Origin: Mucinivorans sp036654415
Lineage (GTDB): Bacteria > Bacteroidota > Bacteroidia > Bacteroidales > Rikenellaceae
Assembly (NCBI GenBank): GCA_036654415.1
Contig: JAVVSB010000005.1
Span: 1-64,000 of the forward strand
Length of the DNA: 64,000 nucleotides
Direction of reading: 5' to 3'
Below are positions 42,709-51,118 of this stretch, one piece after another; position 1 is the stretch's first letter; every line of letters begins with the position of its first letter. A program made the position numbers and the translations under genes. The notes under the pieces were generated by a model, which did no database searches, had not been told where the DNA came from, and saw only the letters and a list, made by a program, of their open reading frames with translations.

Positions 42709-42782
42709 TTAGCTACAATACTAACAAATAATTACAAAAGCCGACCTTCATTACAAGGGTCGGCTTTTTTAGTGATAATATT
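42688..42782 (+). promoter_or_regulatory. Candidate transcription attenuator before pheA
   Basis: GGTCG (42688-42692), located in the leader frame 13 nt past the last Tyr codon, is complementary to CGACC (42742-42746) in the 5' arm of the terminator. Pairing would form a short antiterminator when a ribosome stalls on Tyr or Phe codons. A ribosome reaching the stop at 42706 would mask GGTCG and allow termination. A small hairpin (GTTAG...CTAAC) lies between. The antiterminator is only 5 bp, so the exact fold is uncertain. Confidence 0.55.
42736..42770 (+). terminator. Attenuator terminator upstream of pheA
   Basis: AAAAGCCGACC (42736-42746) pairs with GGTCGGCTTTT (42758-42768), followed by T. 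It lies before the operon rather than after it, which is diagnostic of attenuation. Confidence 0.88.
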
Positions 42783-43616
42783 ATGGAAAAATTACGTGTG
42801 GCAATTCAGGGTATTGAGGGGTGTTTCCACCATGTGGCAGCCACTAATTACTTTGGACATAGAGATTTAGAAATAATTGAGTGTCCAACCTTTAGAGCCA
42901 CGGCCAGAGAGTTGGAGTGCCAAGGGGCCGATGTGGCGGTGATGGCCATAGAGAACTCCATTGCGGGTAGCATTCTGCCTAACTACAATATTCTCCAGAA
43001 CAGTGCTCTCAAGGTTGTAGGCGAGACCAATCTTTATATCAAGCAAAACTTATTGGTGCTGCCAGATGCCACTCTTGAGGATATACGCGAGGTGCAGTCA
43101 CACCCCATTGCTCTTCAACAATGTTTAGACTACTTGGATAATTTTCCGCAGTGGCGTCAGGTCTCGACACAAGATACAGCCTTCAGTGCACGTGAGGTGG
43201 CGCGTATGGGTGATAAGGCTGTGGCGGCCATAGCTGGCGATTTGCCAGCTCAATTGTGGGGGTTGAAAATTATTGAGCCAGAAATAAACACCATAAAAAA
43301 CAACTACACCCGATTCTTGGTACTCACGCGACGCGATGATAATAGATGGAATTCTAAGGATATAGACAAAGCTTCACTCCATTTTAAGGTTAGCCACCAG
43401 CGTGGTTCATTGGGGCGGGTACTTAAATGTATGGAGCTCTACGAGATGAATATGACCAAATTACAGTCGTACCCAATTCCTAGCGACCCGTTTCGCTATA
43501 TTTTTCACCTCGACATGGAGTTTAGCTCAGTGGAGCAGTACCGTGCAGCCATACAGCTAATGAGCCACCACAGTCAGGAACTTACAATTTACGGAGAATA
43601 TCTCTCTTACAAATAA
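42783..43616 (+). CDS. pheA: Prephenate dehydratase
   Basis: PheA converts prephenate to phenylpyruvate on the phenylalanine branch. The 277-residue protein has the PDT domain (GIEGCFHHVAATNYF near the N-terminus, AVMAIENSIAGSI about residues 53-65, and NNYTRFLVL near 176 with the catalytic TRF) and a C-terminal ACT regulatory domain (about 195-277; QRGSLGRVLKCMELYEMNMTK, then the IPSDPF segment). There is no chorismate mutase domain. It is the first gene of pheA-tyrA-aroF/CM and lies behind the aromatic leader. Confidence 0.95.
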   Translation: MEKLRVAIQGIEGCFHHVAATNYFGHRDLEIIECPTFRATARELECQGADVAVMAIENSIAGSILPNYNILQNSALKVVGETNLYIKQNLLVLPDATLEDIREVQSHPIALQQCLDYLDNFPQWRQVSTQDTAFSAREVARMGDKAVAAIAGDLPAQLWGLKIIEPEINTIKNNYTRFLVLTRRDDNRWNSKDIDKASLHFKVSHQRGSLGRVLKCMELYEMNMTKLQSYPIPSDPFRYIFHLDMEFSSVEQYRAAIQLMSHHSQELTIYGEYLSYK

Positions 43617-43620
43617 TAAA

Positions 43621-44460
43621 ATGAAGACAGTAACAATAATAGGAACAGGCCTTTTAGGTGGTTCGTTAGCTTTGGCCCTTAAGGACAAATCATTGGCCGA
43701 ATATGTTGTGGGCGTTGATGCCTGCCCTGAGAATCGTGTTGCGGCCCTGCAACGAGGGCTGGTTGATGAATTTATGCCTTTGGATAAAGCGGTGGAGATA
43801 AGTGACTTAATAGTACTTGCAATTCCTGTGGATGCCATACCGCTGGAGGCTGTTAAGATTCTTAATAAGGTTAATTCTCAGGTGGTTATGGATATGGGCT
43901 CAACCAAAGGCGAGCTCTGTGAGGTGATAGGTAAGCATCCGAGGCGTGGCCGTTTTGTGGCCTCTCATCCTATGTGGGGTACCGAGAAGTCAGGGCCTAT
44001 GGCTGCCGAGCATGGGGCTTTCACTGGGCGTGCTGTTGTGATTTGCCAAAGTGAGCGTTCAGATGCCGATGCCATCGCCATAGTCGAGAATCTATACACA
44101 CAGTTGGGTATGCCAATTAAATATATGCAGCCAGAGGATCACGATATGCACACGGCTTATATCTCACATATCTCGCATATCACCAGTTATGCCTTGGCGC
44201 TTACGGTGTTGGAGAAGGAGCGCGAAGATTCTCAGATTTTTGATTTAGCCAGTGCTGGTTTTGCCACCACAGTGCGTTTGGCCAAGAGCTCACCCTCAAT
44301 GTGGACACCTATTTTTCTTAAAAATAAGTATAACGTACTGGATGTGTTGCGCGAAAATATCCACCAACTTCAGATTTTTCGCAAACTGATTGAGCAGGAC
44401 GATGCCAAAGGTATCGAGGCGCTCATTACCAAAGCCAATGGAGTAGGACGAATATTATAA
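43621..44460 (+). CDS. tyrA: Prephenate dehydrogenase
   Basis: TyrA oxidatively decarboxylates prephenate to 4-hydroxyphenylpyruvate for tyrosine. The 279-residue protein has the NAD(P) fold IGTGLLGGSLALAL (about residues 6-19), DMGSTKGE, SHPMWGTEKSGP (about 119-130) and HDMHTAYISHISH with the catalytic His. It starts 4 nt after the pheA stop. Confidence 0.94.
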   Translation: MKTVTIIGTGLLGGSLALALKDKSLAEYVVGVDACPENRVAALQRGLVDEFMPLDKAVEISDLIVLAIPVDAIPLEAVKILNKVNSQVVMDMGSTKGELCEVIGKHPRRGRFVASHPMWGTEKSGPMAAEHGAFTGRAVVICQSERSDADAIAIVENLYTQLGMPIKYMQPEDHDMHTAYISHISHITSYALALTVLEKEREDSQIFDLASAGFATTVRLAKSSPSMWTPIFLKNKYNVLDVLRENIHQLQIFRKLIEQDDAKGIEALITKANGVGRIL

Positions 44461-44476
44461 TTAAATATAGAACATT

Positions 44477-45541
44477 ATGTCAAAATTAGATTTACGGGCT
44501 CATCGCCCAATGATAATTTCGGGACCTTGTAGTGCCGAGACTGAGCAGCAAACTATGGACACTTGTACGGCGTTGGCCGCTTCAGGGAAGATAGATATTT
44601 TGCGTGCTGGTATCTGGAAGCCGCGAACTTCGCCAGGTGGCTTTGAGGGAATGGGTATTCAGGGGCTCAGGTGGATGGCCGAGGCTAAGGCACAAACCGG
44701 GCTACCCATTGCTGTGGAGGTTGCCAATGCCAAACATGTTGAGAGTGCGCTGGCCTTTGGCGTGGATGTACTTTGGATAGGGGCTCGCACCACGGTCAAC
44801 CCCTTTTCAGTGCAGGATATTGCTGACTCCTTGCGGGGGTTGGATATGCCAGTATTGGTCAAAAATCCTATGAACCCCGACCTGGGGCTCTGGGCTGGAG
44901 CAGTGGAACGTCTGCGGAAGGTTGGCATTGAGAATGTGGGGCTTATTCATCGTGGTTTTTCGAGCTTTGGTATCAGTCAATATCGTAATGCACCAATGTG
45001 GCACTTGGCCATCGAGATGCGTCGTCGTATGCCAGAGATACCTATCTTTTGCGATCCATCGCACATTTGTGGTAACCGTGAATTATTACAGGGCGTGGCT
45101 CAAGAGGCTGCTGATTTAAATTATGACGGATTAATTGTCGAGAGCCATTCTTGTCCTGCTCAGGCGTGGAGTGATGCCTCGCAGCAACTCACTCCAACAG
45201 ATTTGATAACTATGCTTGATTCAATTGTTTGGCGCAAGGAGGTGGCCGAAAAGCCAGAGTTTCAACAGTCCCTAGATATGTTGCGCTCGCAAATTGACCA
45301 GTTTGATGCTGAGGTTTTTTCGCTGCTAGGCAAGCGTATGCAGGTGGCCGAACGCATAGGTGAAATTAAGCGTGACAATGGAGTGATGATTCTTCAGGCT
45401 GCTCGCTGGGACGACATCGTAAAGCGCATTCTCGATAACTCCAATCAACTGAATCTTAGCCGAGAGTTCCTCTCTATTCTGCTTAATTCTATCCACATGG
45501 AGAGTATTGCGCATCAAAATAGTGTGATGAACAAAAGATAA
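44477..45541 (+). CDS. Fused DAHP synthase / chorismate mutase
   Basis: This 354-residue protein combines the entry step of aromatic synthesis (3-deoxy-7-phosphoheptulonate synthase, residues about 1-255) with an AroQ-type chorismate mutase (about 265-354). DAHP signatures are ISGPCSAET, RAGIWKPRTSPGGFEG, KNPMNPDLGLWAGAVERL and CDPSHICG. The mutase helix has the pattern RSQIDQFDAEVFSLLGKRM with conserved Arg and Lys. Together with PheA and TyrA it completes the regulated steps toward Phe and Tyr, which suits control by one aromatic attenuator. Confidence 0.93.
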   Translation: MSKLDLRAHRPMIISGPCSAETEQQTMDTCTALAASGKIDILRAGIWKPRTSPGGFEGMGIQGLRWMAEAKAQTGLPIAVEVANAKHVESALAFGVDVLWIGARTTVNPFSVQDIADSLRGLDMPVLVKNPMNPDLGLWAGAVERLRKVGIENVGLIHRGFSSFGISQYRNAPMWHLAIEMRRRMPEIPIFCDPSHICGNRELLQGVAQEAADLNYDGLIVESHSCPAQAWSDASQQLTPTDLITMLDSIVWRKEVAEKPEFQQSLDMLRSQIDQFDAEVFSLLGKRMQVAERIGEIKRDNGVMILQAARWDDIVKRILDNSNQLNLSREFLSILLNSIHMESIAHQNSVMNKR

Positions 45542-45555
45542 ACTGTTTATTCCAA

Positions 45556-45616
45556 AACACAATCAAGGCACTTACTCTTACCCCATTGAGGTGAAATTAA
45601 GCGCCTTGATTGTGTT
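45556..45616. terminator. Long-loop hairpin between convergent aroF/CM and fabI
   Basis: AACACAATCAAGGC (45556-45569) and its exact complement (45603-45616) make a 14-bp stem with a 33-nt loop. On the minus strand it is followed by TTTT, fitting a fabI terminator. Confidence 0.65.
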
Positions 45617-45626
45617 CTAAGGGTGT

Positions 45627-46502
45627 CTATTTCTTGAGAGAAACGTCGGCGAATTCTATGTTGGTCTCCTCGGCCGAGAGCATTTCTTCCAATCCCTTGG
45701 AGTATAGTTTCATAGCGCGACGACTCATACCCATACTTGAAAAACCGCCATCGTGGTAGAGGTTCTGCATGGTTACCTTTTTGGTTAAATCAGAGAAGAG
45801 AGTTATCACATAGTCAGCGCAATCTTCAGCCGTGGCATTACCCAGCGGTGACATACGTTTTGCAAAGTCCATTAGGCCGTCCAGCCCCATCACTCCGCTA
45901 CCAGCCGTGGTTGGCGTAGGTGATTGCGAGATGGTATTAACCCTAATCTTCTTTTCGCGCCCCAGGATATAACCGAATGAACGGGCGATGGACTCCAGTA
46001 GAGCCTTAGCATCGGCCATGTCGTTGTAGCCATATAGCGTACGTTGGGCTGCAATATAAGATAGGGCCACAATGGAGCCCCAGTCATTCAAAGCATCCTT
46101 TTTACGTGCTACCTGCATCACTTTATGGAACGAAATAGCCGAAATATCCAGTGTTTTTTGTAGATAGTCGTAGTCCAAATCGTCATATTTGCGTCCTTTG
46201 CGCACGTTGGGCGACATTCCAATGGAGTGAAGTATGAAGTCAAACTTGCCACCAAAGTGTTTCATGGTCTGGTCAATCAGATTCTCCAAATCGGCAACCG
46301 AAGTGGCATCAGCAGGTACGAAAATAGTCCCTAGCTCTTCGGCTAGTTGAGCTGTACCACCCATACGGGCGGCCATTGGGGTGTTGGTGAGTACTAACTC
46401 TGCCCCTTCGGAGGCAGCACGTTGAGCCACCTTCCATGCTATGGATTTTTCGTTCAAGGCTCCGAAAATGAGCCCTTTCTTCCCTTTAAGTAAATCGTAC
46501 AT
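45627..46502 (-). CDS. fabI: Enoyl-[acyl-carrier-protein] reductase, NADH type
   Basis: FabI performs the last reduction in fatty-acid elongation. The 291-residue SDR protein has the FabI nucleotide motif GALNEKSIAW (about residues 14-23), SIGMSPN, and the active site YNDMADAK (Tyr-x6-Lys, about 170-177). The C-terminal extension is usual for Bacteroidetes FabI. It lies 34 nt after adk on the same strand, so adk-fabI may be one operon. Confidence 0.95.
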   Translation of the reverse strand: MYDLLKGKKGLIFGALNEKSIAWKVAQRAASEGAELVLTNTPMAARMGGTAQLAEELGTIFVPADATSVADLENLIDQTMKHFGGKFDFILHSIGMSPNVRKGRKYDDLDYDYLQKTLDISAISFHKVMQVARKKDALNDWGSIVALSYIAAQRTLYGYNDMADAKALLESIARSFGYILGREKKIRVNTISQSPTPTTAGSGVMGLDGLMDFAKRMSPLGNATAEDCADYVITLFSDLTKKVTMQNLYHDGGFSSMGMSRRAMKLYSKGLEEMLSAEETNIEFADVSLKK

Positions 46503-46536
46503 AACTTCTTCTTTTTTATGATTTAGTGAAATACTC

Positions 46537-47112
46537 TTATTTCAAAGAGTTGATAACCGTGGATAGTTTTTCAAAAATCTCTTCGATTGTACCTGTGCCG
46601 TCAATGGCGGTGTATTTGCCTTGTGCTTTGTAGAACTCGGCCACAATGGCGGTCTGAGCTTTGTAGGTGTCGATACGGTTTTGAATAATCGTTGGGTCTT
46701 GGTCATCCTTGCGGCCGCTAACCAAGGCGCGCTTGGTGATACGGTTGATAATCTCGTTATCGGGAATCTCCATGGCAATCATTACCGTTACCGATAGACC
46801 ACGTTCAACCATTATCTTATCAAAGGTTTGAGCCTGAATGGTAGTACGAGGAAAGCCATCGAAGATAACACCCTGGGCCTTGGAATTTTGGGCCACGTAG
46901 TCGGCCACTATGCCGCACACCAAATCATCACTGGCCAGTCCGCCACCTTCCATTTGTGCTTTTGCTGCCAGCCCCAAAGCGGTGCCAGAGGCAATTTGCG
47001 AACGAATAGCATCACCAGTTGAAAGATGTAGCAGTCCATATTTTTTTTGTAGCAGGTCGGCTTGCGTGCCTTTGCCAGCCCCTGGAGGGCCAAAGAGAAC
47101 AATGTTTAACAT
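46537..47112 (-). CDS. adk: Adenylate kinase
   Basis: Adk interconverts ATP, ADP and AMP. The P-loop GPPGAGKGT lies near residue 8, with STGDAIRSQ, GFPRTTIQAQ and a short LID containing GRKDDQDPT. The chosen start is ATG 47112 (191 residues, the usual short-type length). The longer frame to 47193 would begin upstream of the TATCTTTG promoter box at 47158-47165 and adds non-conserved residues. Confidence 0.95.
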   Translation of the reverse strand: MLNIVLFGPPGAGKGTQADLLQKKYGLLHLSTGDAIRSQIASGTALGLAAKAQMEGGGLASDDLVCGIVADYVAQNSKAQGVIFDGFPRTTIQAQTFDKIMVERGLSVTVMIAMEIPDNEIINRITKRALVSGRKDDQDPTIIQNRIDTYKAQTAIVAEFYKAQGKYTAIDGTGTIEEIFEKLSTVINSLK

Positions 47113-47157
47113 TTTGTATAAAAGTTTTAGTTTATTTACAACAACATTTTCAGTGAG

Positions 47158-47165
47158 CAAAGATA
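47158..47165 (-). promoter_or_regulatory. -7 box of adk
   Basis: The minus strand reads TATCTTTG, 45 nt before ATG 47112. It decides against the upstream start at 47193. Confidence 0.55.
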
Positions 47166-47178
47166 CCACTTTTTGTCG

Positions 47179-47186
47179 TATCTTTG
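47179..47186 (+). promoter_or_regulatory. -7 box of thiL
   Basis: TATCTTTG ends 25 nt before the thiL ATG. With the adk box at 47158-47165 it forms a divergent promoter pair. Confidence 0.55.
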
Positions 47187-47211
47187 TGCACAAAATAAAT
47201 AAAAGAGCTTT

Positions 47212-48213
47212 ATGGCAACAAAAATTTCACAACTTGGGAAGGTAGCATTTACCGAAAGGTTACTGCAAAATTTTAAAGGTGTAAACCACGATGATGCAGC
47301 TATTATAGATCGTGGAGAAAGTCTAGAATTGGTTAGTGAGGCGACTTTTTTTGAGGGAGTAGATTTTGATTTGCAATATTTTCCGCTTTCACATTTGGGC
47401 TATAAGGCCGTTACGGCAGCTGTGTCGAATATCTGTGCTATGAATGGCACGGCACAGTGGATAACCGTATCCATTGGGCTCTCTTCGCGGTTTATGGTCG
47501 AGGATGTAGACCAAATTTACGAAGGGGTTTTTCGTGCCTGCTCGGATTATAAGTTGACCCTTATTGGTGGTAACACCTCTGCTTCACTCACGGGACTTAC
47601 CATAGCTATCAGCTGCATAGGCCAGACAGAGAAGTCAAGAGTGACGCTTCGTAGAGGGGCTTGTAATACTGATATAGTATGTATTACAAGTGATTTAGGG
47701 GCAGCCTATATGGGCTTGCAACTACTTGAGCGCGAAAAAAGGGCTCTCAAGGGTAATGATGGCGTGCAACCGCAGCTCGATGGCTACAAATACATATTGG
47801 GTCGTCAGCTTCACCCCATGGCACGCATTGACGTAGTGGAATCTCTTAGCAAAGAGGGGATTCAACCTACATCAATGATTGATATAACTAAGGGGTTGGC
47901 ATCGGCTGCTCTTCATATATGTAATCGCTCGGAGTGTGGTGTGCGTCTCTATTTGGAGCGTCTGCCTATAGCTCCCGAGACCTTCCGCATGGCCGAGGAG
48001 TTAGGTGCTGACCCCGTGGTGGCCGCACTTAATGGGGGTGATGACTACGAACTGATGTTCACTGTACCGCTTGATATGCACAAGCAGGTGGCTCAAATGG
48101 GTGGTATCGATATCGTGGGGCATATTACAACCCAAGAGAAGGGTGCAGCTCTGATAAGCCCAGATGGTTCCGAAATATCACTTACCTCGCCAGATTTTAC
48201 TGCTGCTGAATAA
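47212..48213 (+). CDS. thiL: Thiamine-phosphate kinase
   Basis: ThiL makes thiamine pyrophosphate, the active cofactor. The 333-residue AIRS/PurM-like protein shows NHDDAAII near residue 25, GGNTSASLTG near 125, the Asp/Lys segment MIDITKGLASAALHI and NGGDDYELMF (about 279-288). It is divergent from adk and followed by the marR operon. Its partner thiM lies at 11550. Confidence 0.93.
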   Translation: MATKISQLGKVAFTERLLQNFKGVNHDDAAIIDRGESLELVSEATFFEGVDFDLQYFPLSHLGYKAVTAAVSNICAMNGTAQWITVSIGLSSRFMVEDVDQIYEGVFRACSDYKLTLIGGNTSASLTGLTIAISCIGQTEKSRVTLRRGACNTDIVCITSDLGAAYMGLQLLEREKRALKGNDGVQPQLDGYKYILGRQLHPMARIDVVESLSKEGIQPTSMIDITKGLASAALHICNRSECGVRLYLERLPIAPETFRMAEELGADPVVAALNGGDDYELMFTVPLDMHKQVAQMGGIDIVGHITTQEKGAALISPDGSEISLTSPDFTAAE

Positions 48214-48224
48214 TTGTGGAGAGA

Positions 48225-48254
48225 TTTAATTAGTCAAATATTTGACTAATTAAA
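48225..48254. promoter_or_regulatory. 30-bp perfect palindrome, probable MarR operator
   Basis: Two exact 15-nt half-sites (TTTAATTAGTCAAAT and its complement) meet at 48239/48240. The right half contains the -33 TTTG of the promoter, so a bound dimer would block RNA polymerase. It lies 40 nt before a gene for a MarR family regulator, which suggests autoregulation. Confidence 0.75.
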
Positions 48255-48273
48255 ATAAAAACTATTATCTTTG
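48241..48273 (+). promoter_or_regulatory. Promoter of the marR efflux operon
   Basis: TTTG (48241-48244), 21-nt spacer, TATCTTTG (48266-48273), 21 nt before the marR ATG. The -33 box lies inside the palindrome. Confidence 0.7.
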
Positions 48274-48294
48274 TAGCCAAGAAATTGGATACAG

Positions 48295-48735
48295 ATGGAG
48301 AATTATCAATCGGCTCGGGAGCTTATTTTGCAGATGCTCAAGACGCGAATGGCATTTAGACAGGCTTTGCAACACCTTCTTCGGGACAATAATGTGGAGA
48401 TGACTTTTGAAATGTTGCAGATAATGACTTGCCTGTGGCACGAACAGGGGGTGAGTCAACAGATGCTGGCCGAAAAAACATCCAAAGACAAAGCTTGTCT
48501 GACCAACCTGATGTCAAATCTTGAGAGAAGAGGGTGGGTAACTCGCCAGGTCGACCCTGCCGATGGGCGCAATCGGTTGGTCTATCTCACCCCCCAGGGG
48601 CAGGTGGCTAACGACCATATTCGTCCCCTTATCAAAGAACTGTATTGTCAGGTCGGGCAGCAGATGGGCCTTAATCAGGTTCATGAGTGTATCAATCAAT
48701 TAAAAAAATTGGATGAAATACTTGGTCAATTATAA
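48295..48735 (+). CDS. MarR family transcriptional regulator
   Basis: This 146-residue winged-helix protein has the MarR core: MLAEKTSKDKACLTNLMSNLERRGWV (recognition helix about residues 60-85) and the wing VDPADGRNRLVYLTPQG (about 88-104). It heads an operon with tolC, hlyD and MFS genes, so it is the probable ligand-responsive repressor of that efflux pump. Its stop lies 23 nt inside the following ORF, indicating coupling. Confidence 0.92.
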   Translation: MENYQSARELILQMLKTRMAFRQALQHLLRDNNVEMTFEMLQIMTCLWHEQGVSQQMLAEKTSKDKACLTNLMSNLERRGWVTRQVDPADGRNRLVYLTPQGQVANDHIRPLIKELYCQVGQQMGLNQVHECINQLKKLDEILGQL

Positions 48736-50035
48736 TCTGAAAGTTTTATTTTATGGTCTCCTGTTTTTTTGGGGACAGCAAGTTGTTGCTCAAGAGAGCT
48801 CCCGTGAATTATCGATAGATGAACTTTTTGAGATAGGCATTGAAAATAGTCTACAACTTAAAGCCTCTAAGATAGAGGAGGTGATAGCCGATGAGCAACA
48901 AAGAACTGCTCTTACTGAGCGATTACCAAGTCTACAAATAGGGCTTAGTGCGGGGCTAATCGGTCAACCAACTATTTTTGAACAGGGGCTCTCGCATCCT
49001 ACATATCCCACCACCCCCAATTGGTCACAGAGTTATGGGATTGTGCTCAATCAGCCTATTTATCAAGGTGGTAGGATTCAGTATAATATCCAAAAGGCCG
49101 ATATTCAAAAGCAGGTGGCCGCTTTAGCTTCGACCAACAACCAAGCAAAAGTAAAGTTGCTTTTATTGGAGCAGTATGTGGCCCTGTTTAGTTATTACAA
49201 AGAGTGCGATGTGCTTAGAGAAAATATTACTGAGTCGGAGAGGCGGCTAACAGATATTAGGCGTATGCGTAAAGAGGGTGTGTTGACCCTAAATGATGAG
49301 TTGCGTAGTGAACTACAACTTACCAACTATAAACTCTCCTTGCAGGAGGCGCAACATAGTATTACATTGGCCTCAATTCGGCTAGATATTATGTTGGGGT
49401 TGGATGAGTCTCTGCTTATTATTCCCGATACAATAATACTACACCAAAAATTTGACTTGCAAGATTATGAATCTTATTTGAGTGAGGCCTATGAAAATTA
49501 TCCTGATATGCAGATTGCCCGCCGCAACACGCAAATGGCCCAAACCCAAACAAAACTAGCCAAGGCCGACTATCTACCATCACTATCGCTTCATGCCGAC
49601 AATACACTTGCCCGTCCAATGTCCACTTCTTTGGCCGATGTGTATAACAATAGATGGAATATTGGGCTAAGCCTTAGCTATAACCTCTCTTCTATTTATC
49701 AAAATCGCCACCGAGTACATCAAGCCCAACAGATGGTTCAGCTTAGCCGCAACACACAAGAACAACTCAAACAGGATATTCGCCTTCAGATACGTAGTGC
49801 GTATATTCGGCATCAAGAGGCTTTGAATAGGGTAGAGGTACTGACATTGTCGGTGCAACAGGCTCAAGAAAATTATCGAATTGTGCAAAACAGGTACCTC
49901 AATCAACTATCTATCTTGACCGACCTTTTGGATGCCAGTAGTGTGCGACTAACAGCCCAACTACAGCTAACCACGGCACGTAGCCAAACAATTTACACCT
50001 ATTATGAGCTGCAACGTGCGTGCGGCAACCTTTAA
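48713..50035 (+). CDS. TolC-family outer-membrane efflux protein
   Basis: This 440-residue protein has a signal peptide (about residues 1-25, ending VVA-Q) and two similar halves rich in long alpha helices with coiled-coil spacing, characteristic of TolC/OEP channels. Typical features are LSIDELFEIGIENSLQL and later SLSLHADNTL and NRHRVHQAQQ. It forms the outer-membrane exit duct of the pump encoded by the next two genes. The start at 48713 overlaps the marR end by 23 nt. Confidence 0.92.
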   Translation: MKYLVNYNLKVLFYGLLFFWGQQVVAQESSRELSIDELFEIGIENSLQLKASKIEEVIADEQQRTALTERLPSLQIGLSAGLIGQPTIFEQGLSHPTYPTTPNWSQSYGIVLNQPIYQGGRIQYNIQKADIQKQVAALASTNNQAKVKLLLLEQYVALFSYYKECDVLRENITESERRLTDIRRMRKEGVLTLNDELRSELQLTNYKLSLQEAQHSITLASIRLDIMLGLDESLLIIPDTIILHQKFDLQDYESYLSEAYENYPDMQIARRNTQMAQTQTKLAKADYLPSLSLHADNTLARPMSTSLADVYNNRWNIGLSLSYNLSSIYQNRHRVHQAQQMVQLSRNTQEQLKQDIRLQIRSAYIRHQEALNRVEVLTLSVQQAQENYRIVQNRYLNQLSILTDLLDASSVRLTAQLQLTTARSQTIYTYYELQRACGNL

Positions 50036-50041
50036 CTAACT

Positions 50042-51118
50042 TTGATTATGTCCAATTTACATAATAAACAACACCAACTACGCAGATTAAAAGTTAGGAA
50101 TATAGTCATTAACACAGTCTGTATAATATTGGTCTTGACTGGTATATCGTGGACGGGTGGTTACTTCTGGAAATATTTCAATTATGAAATCACCAACGAT
50201 GCAATGGTGGACCAATATATTGCCCCTTTAAATGTTAGAGCTTCTGGATATATTAAGCAGGTGCGCTTTACCGAGCACCAATATGTACACGCAGGCGATA
50301 CACTTTTGATTCTCGACAATAGTGAGTATCAGATTAAAGTAAAGGATGCCCAGGCCGCACTGATGGATGCTCGTGGAGCCAAGGATGTATTGCACTCAGG
50401 TATTCAAACCTCGAAGGTTAACATTGCTATACAGCAGGCTAACATCGCTCAAGCTCAGGCTCAGCTGTGGCAACAAGAACAAGAATACAGACGCTACTCC
50501 AATCTTTTGGAGCAAGAGTCTGTCTCGAAGCAACAATACGAACAGGTGAGAGCCAATTACGAGACCACCAAGGCACGATATCAATCTCTGTTAGAGCAAA
50601 AGAGTGCTGCCCAATCTCAATATGCCCAAACCAATAACCAGTCCACCAGTGTTGAGGCCAATATCCTGCGTAAGGAGGCTGAACTGGATATGGCCCGACT
50701 GAATCTTTCGTACACCGTACTGATAGCACCATATGACGGCTACATGGGACGACGTACGCTAGAGGTGGGGCAGATGGTACAGAGTGGGCAAACTATCTCC
50801 TTCTTGGTACGTGGTCTGGATAAATGGATTACGGCTAATTATCGCGAGACACAGATTGCCAATATCTACATTGGACAGAAGGTCCGTATTAAAGTGGATG
50901 CCTTTAGTGGGCGAGTGTTTAGTGGTACGGTATCGGCTATTTCTGAGGCCACTGGTTCGAAGTATGCCCTTGTGCCAACCGATAATTCAGCGGGTAACTT
51001 TGTCAAAGTTCAACAACGGATACCTGTGCGTATTGAGATAGACGATGCCACCGTTGAGGAGATGGCCAATCTGAGGGCTGGAATGATGGTTCAGACTGAG
51101 GCCATAAAAGATAGATGA
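50042..51118 (+). CDS. HlyD/EmrA-family membrane fusion protein
   Basis: This 358-residue periplasmic adaptor has an N-terminal membrane anchor (residues about 20-40). A biotinyl-lipoyl-like domain follows (NVRASGYIKQVRFTEHQYVHAGDTL, then a LDNSEYQIKVKDAQAAL hairpin with a long coiled coil to about residue 210). The beta-barrel part includes APYDGYMGRRTLEVGQMV and ITANYRETQIANIYIGQKV. It links the TolC-like channel with the MFS pump. Its stop overlaps the MFS start by 4 nt (ATGA). Confidence 0.93.
   Translation: MIMSNLHNKQHQLRRLKVRNIVINTVCIILVLTGISWTGGYFWKYFNYEITNDAMVDQYIAPLNVRASGYIKQVRFTEHQYVHAGDTLLILDNSEYQIKVKDAQAALMDARGAKDVLHSGIQTSKVNIAIQQANIAQAQAQLWQQEQEYRRYSNLLEQESVSKQQYEQVRANYETTKARYQSLLEQKSAAQSQYAQTNNQSTSVEANILRKEAELDMARLNLSYTVLIAPYDGYMGRRTLEVGQMVQSGQTISFLVRGLDKWITANYRETQIANIYIGQKVRIKVDAFSGRVFSGTVSAISEATGSKYALVPTDNSAGNFVKVQQRIPVRIEIDDATVEEMANLRAGMMVQTEAIKDR

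Noticed and set aside
47113..47193. Long N-terminus of adenylate kinase
   Set aside because: It lies across the adk promoter box and lacks conservation; the short-type length is normal.
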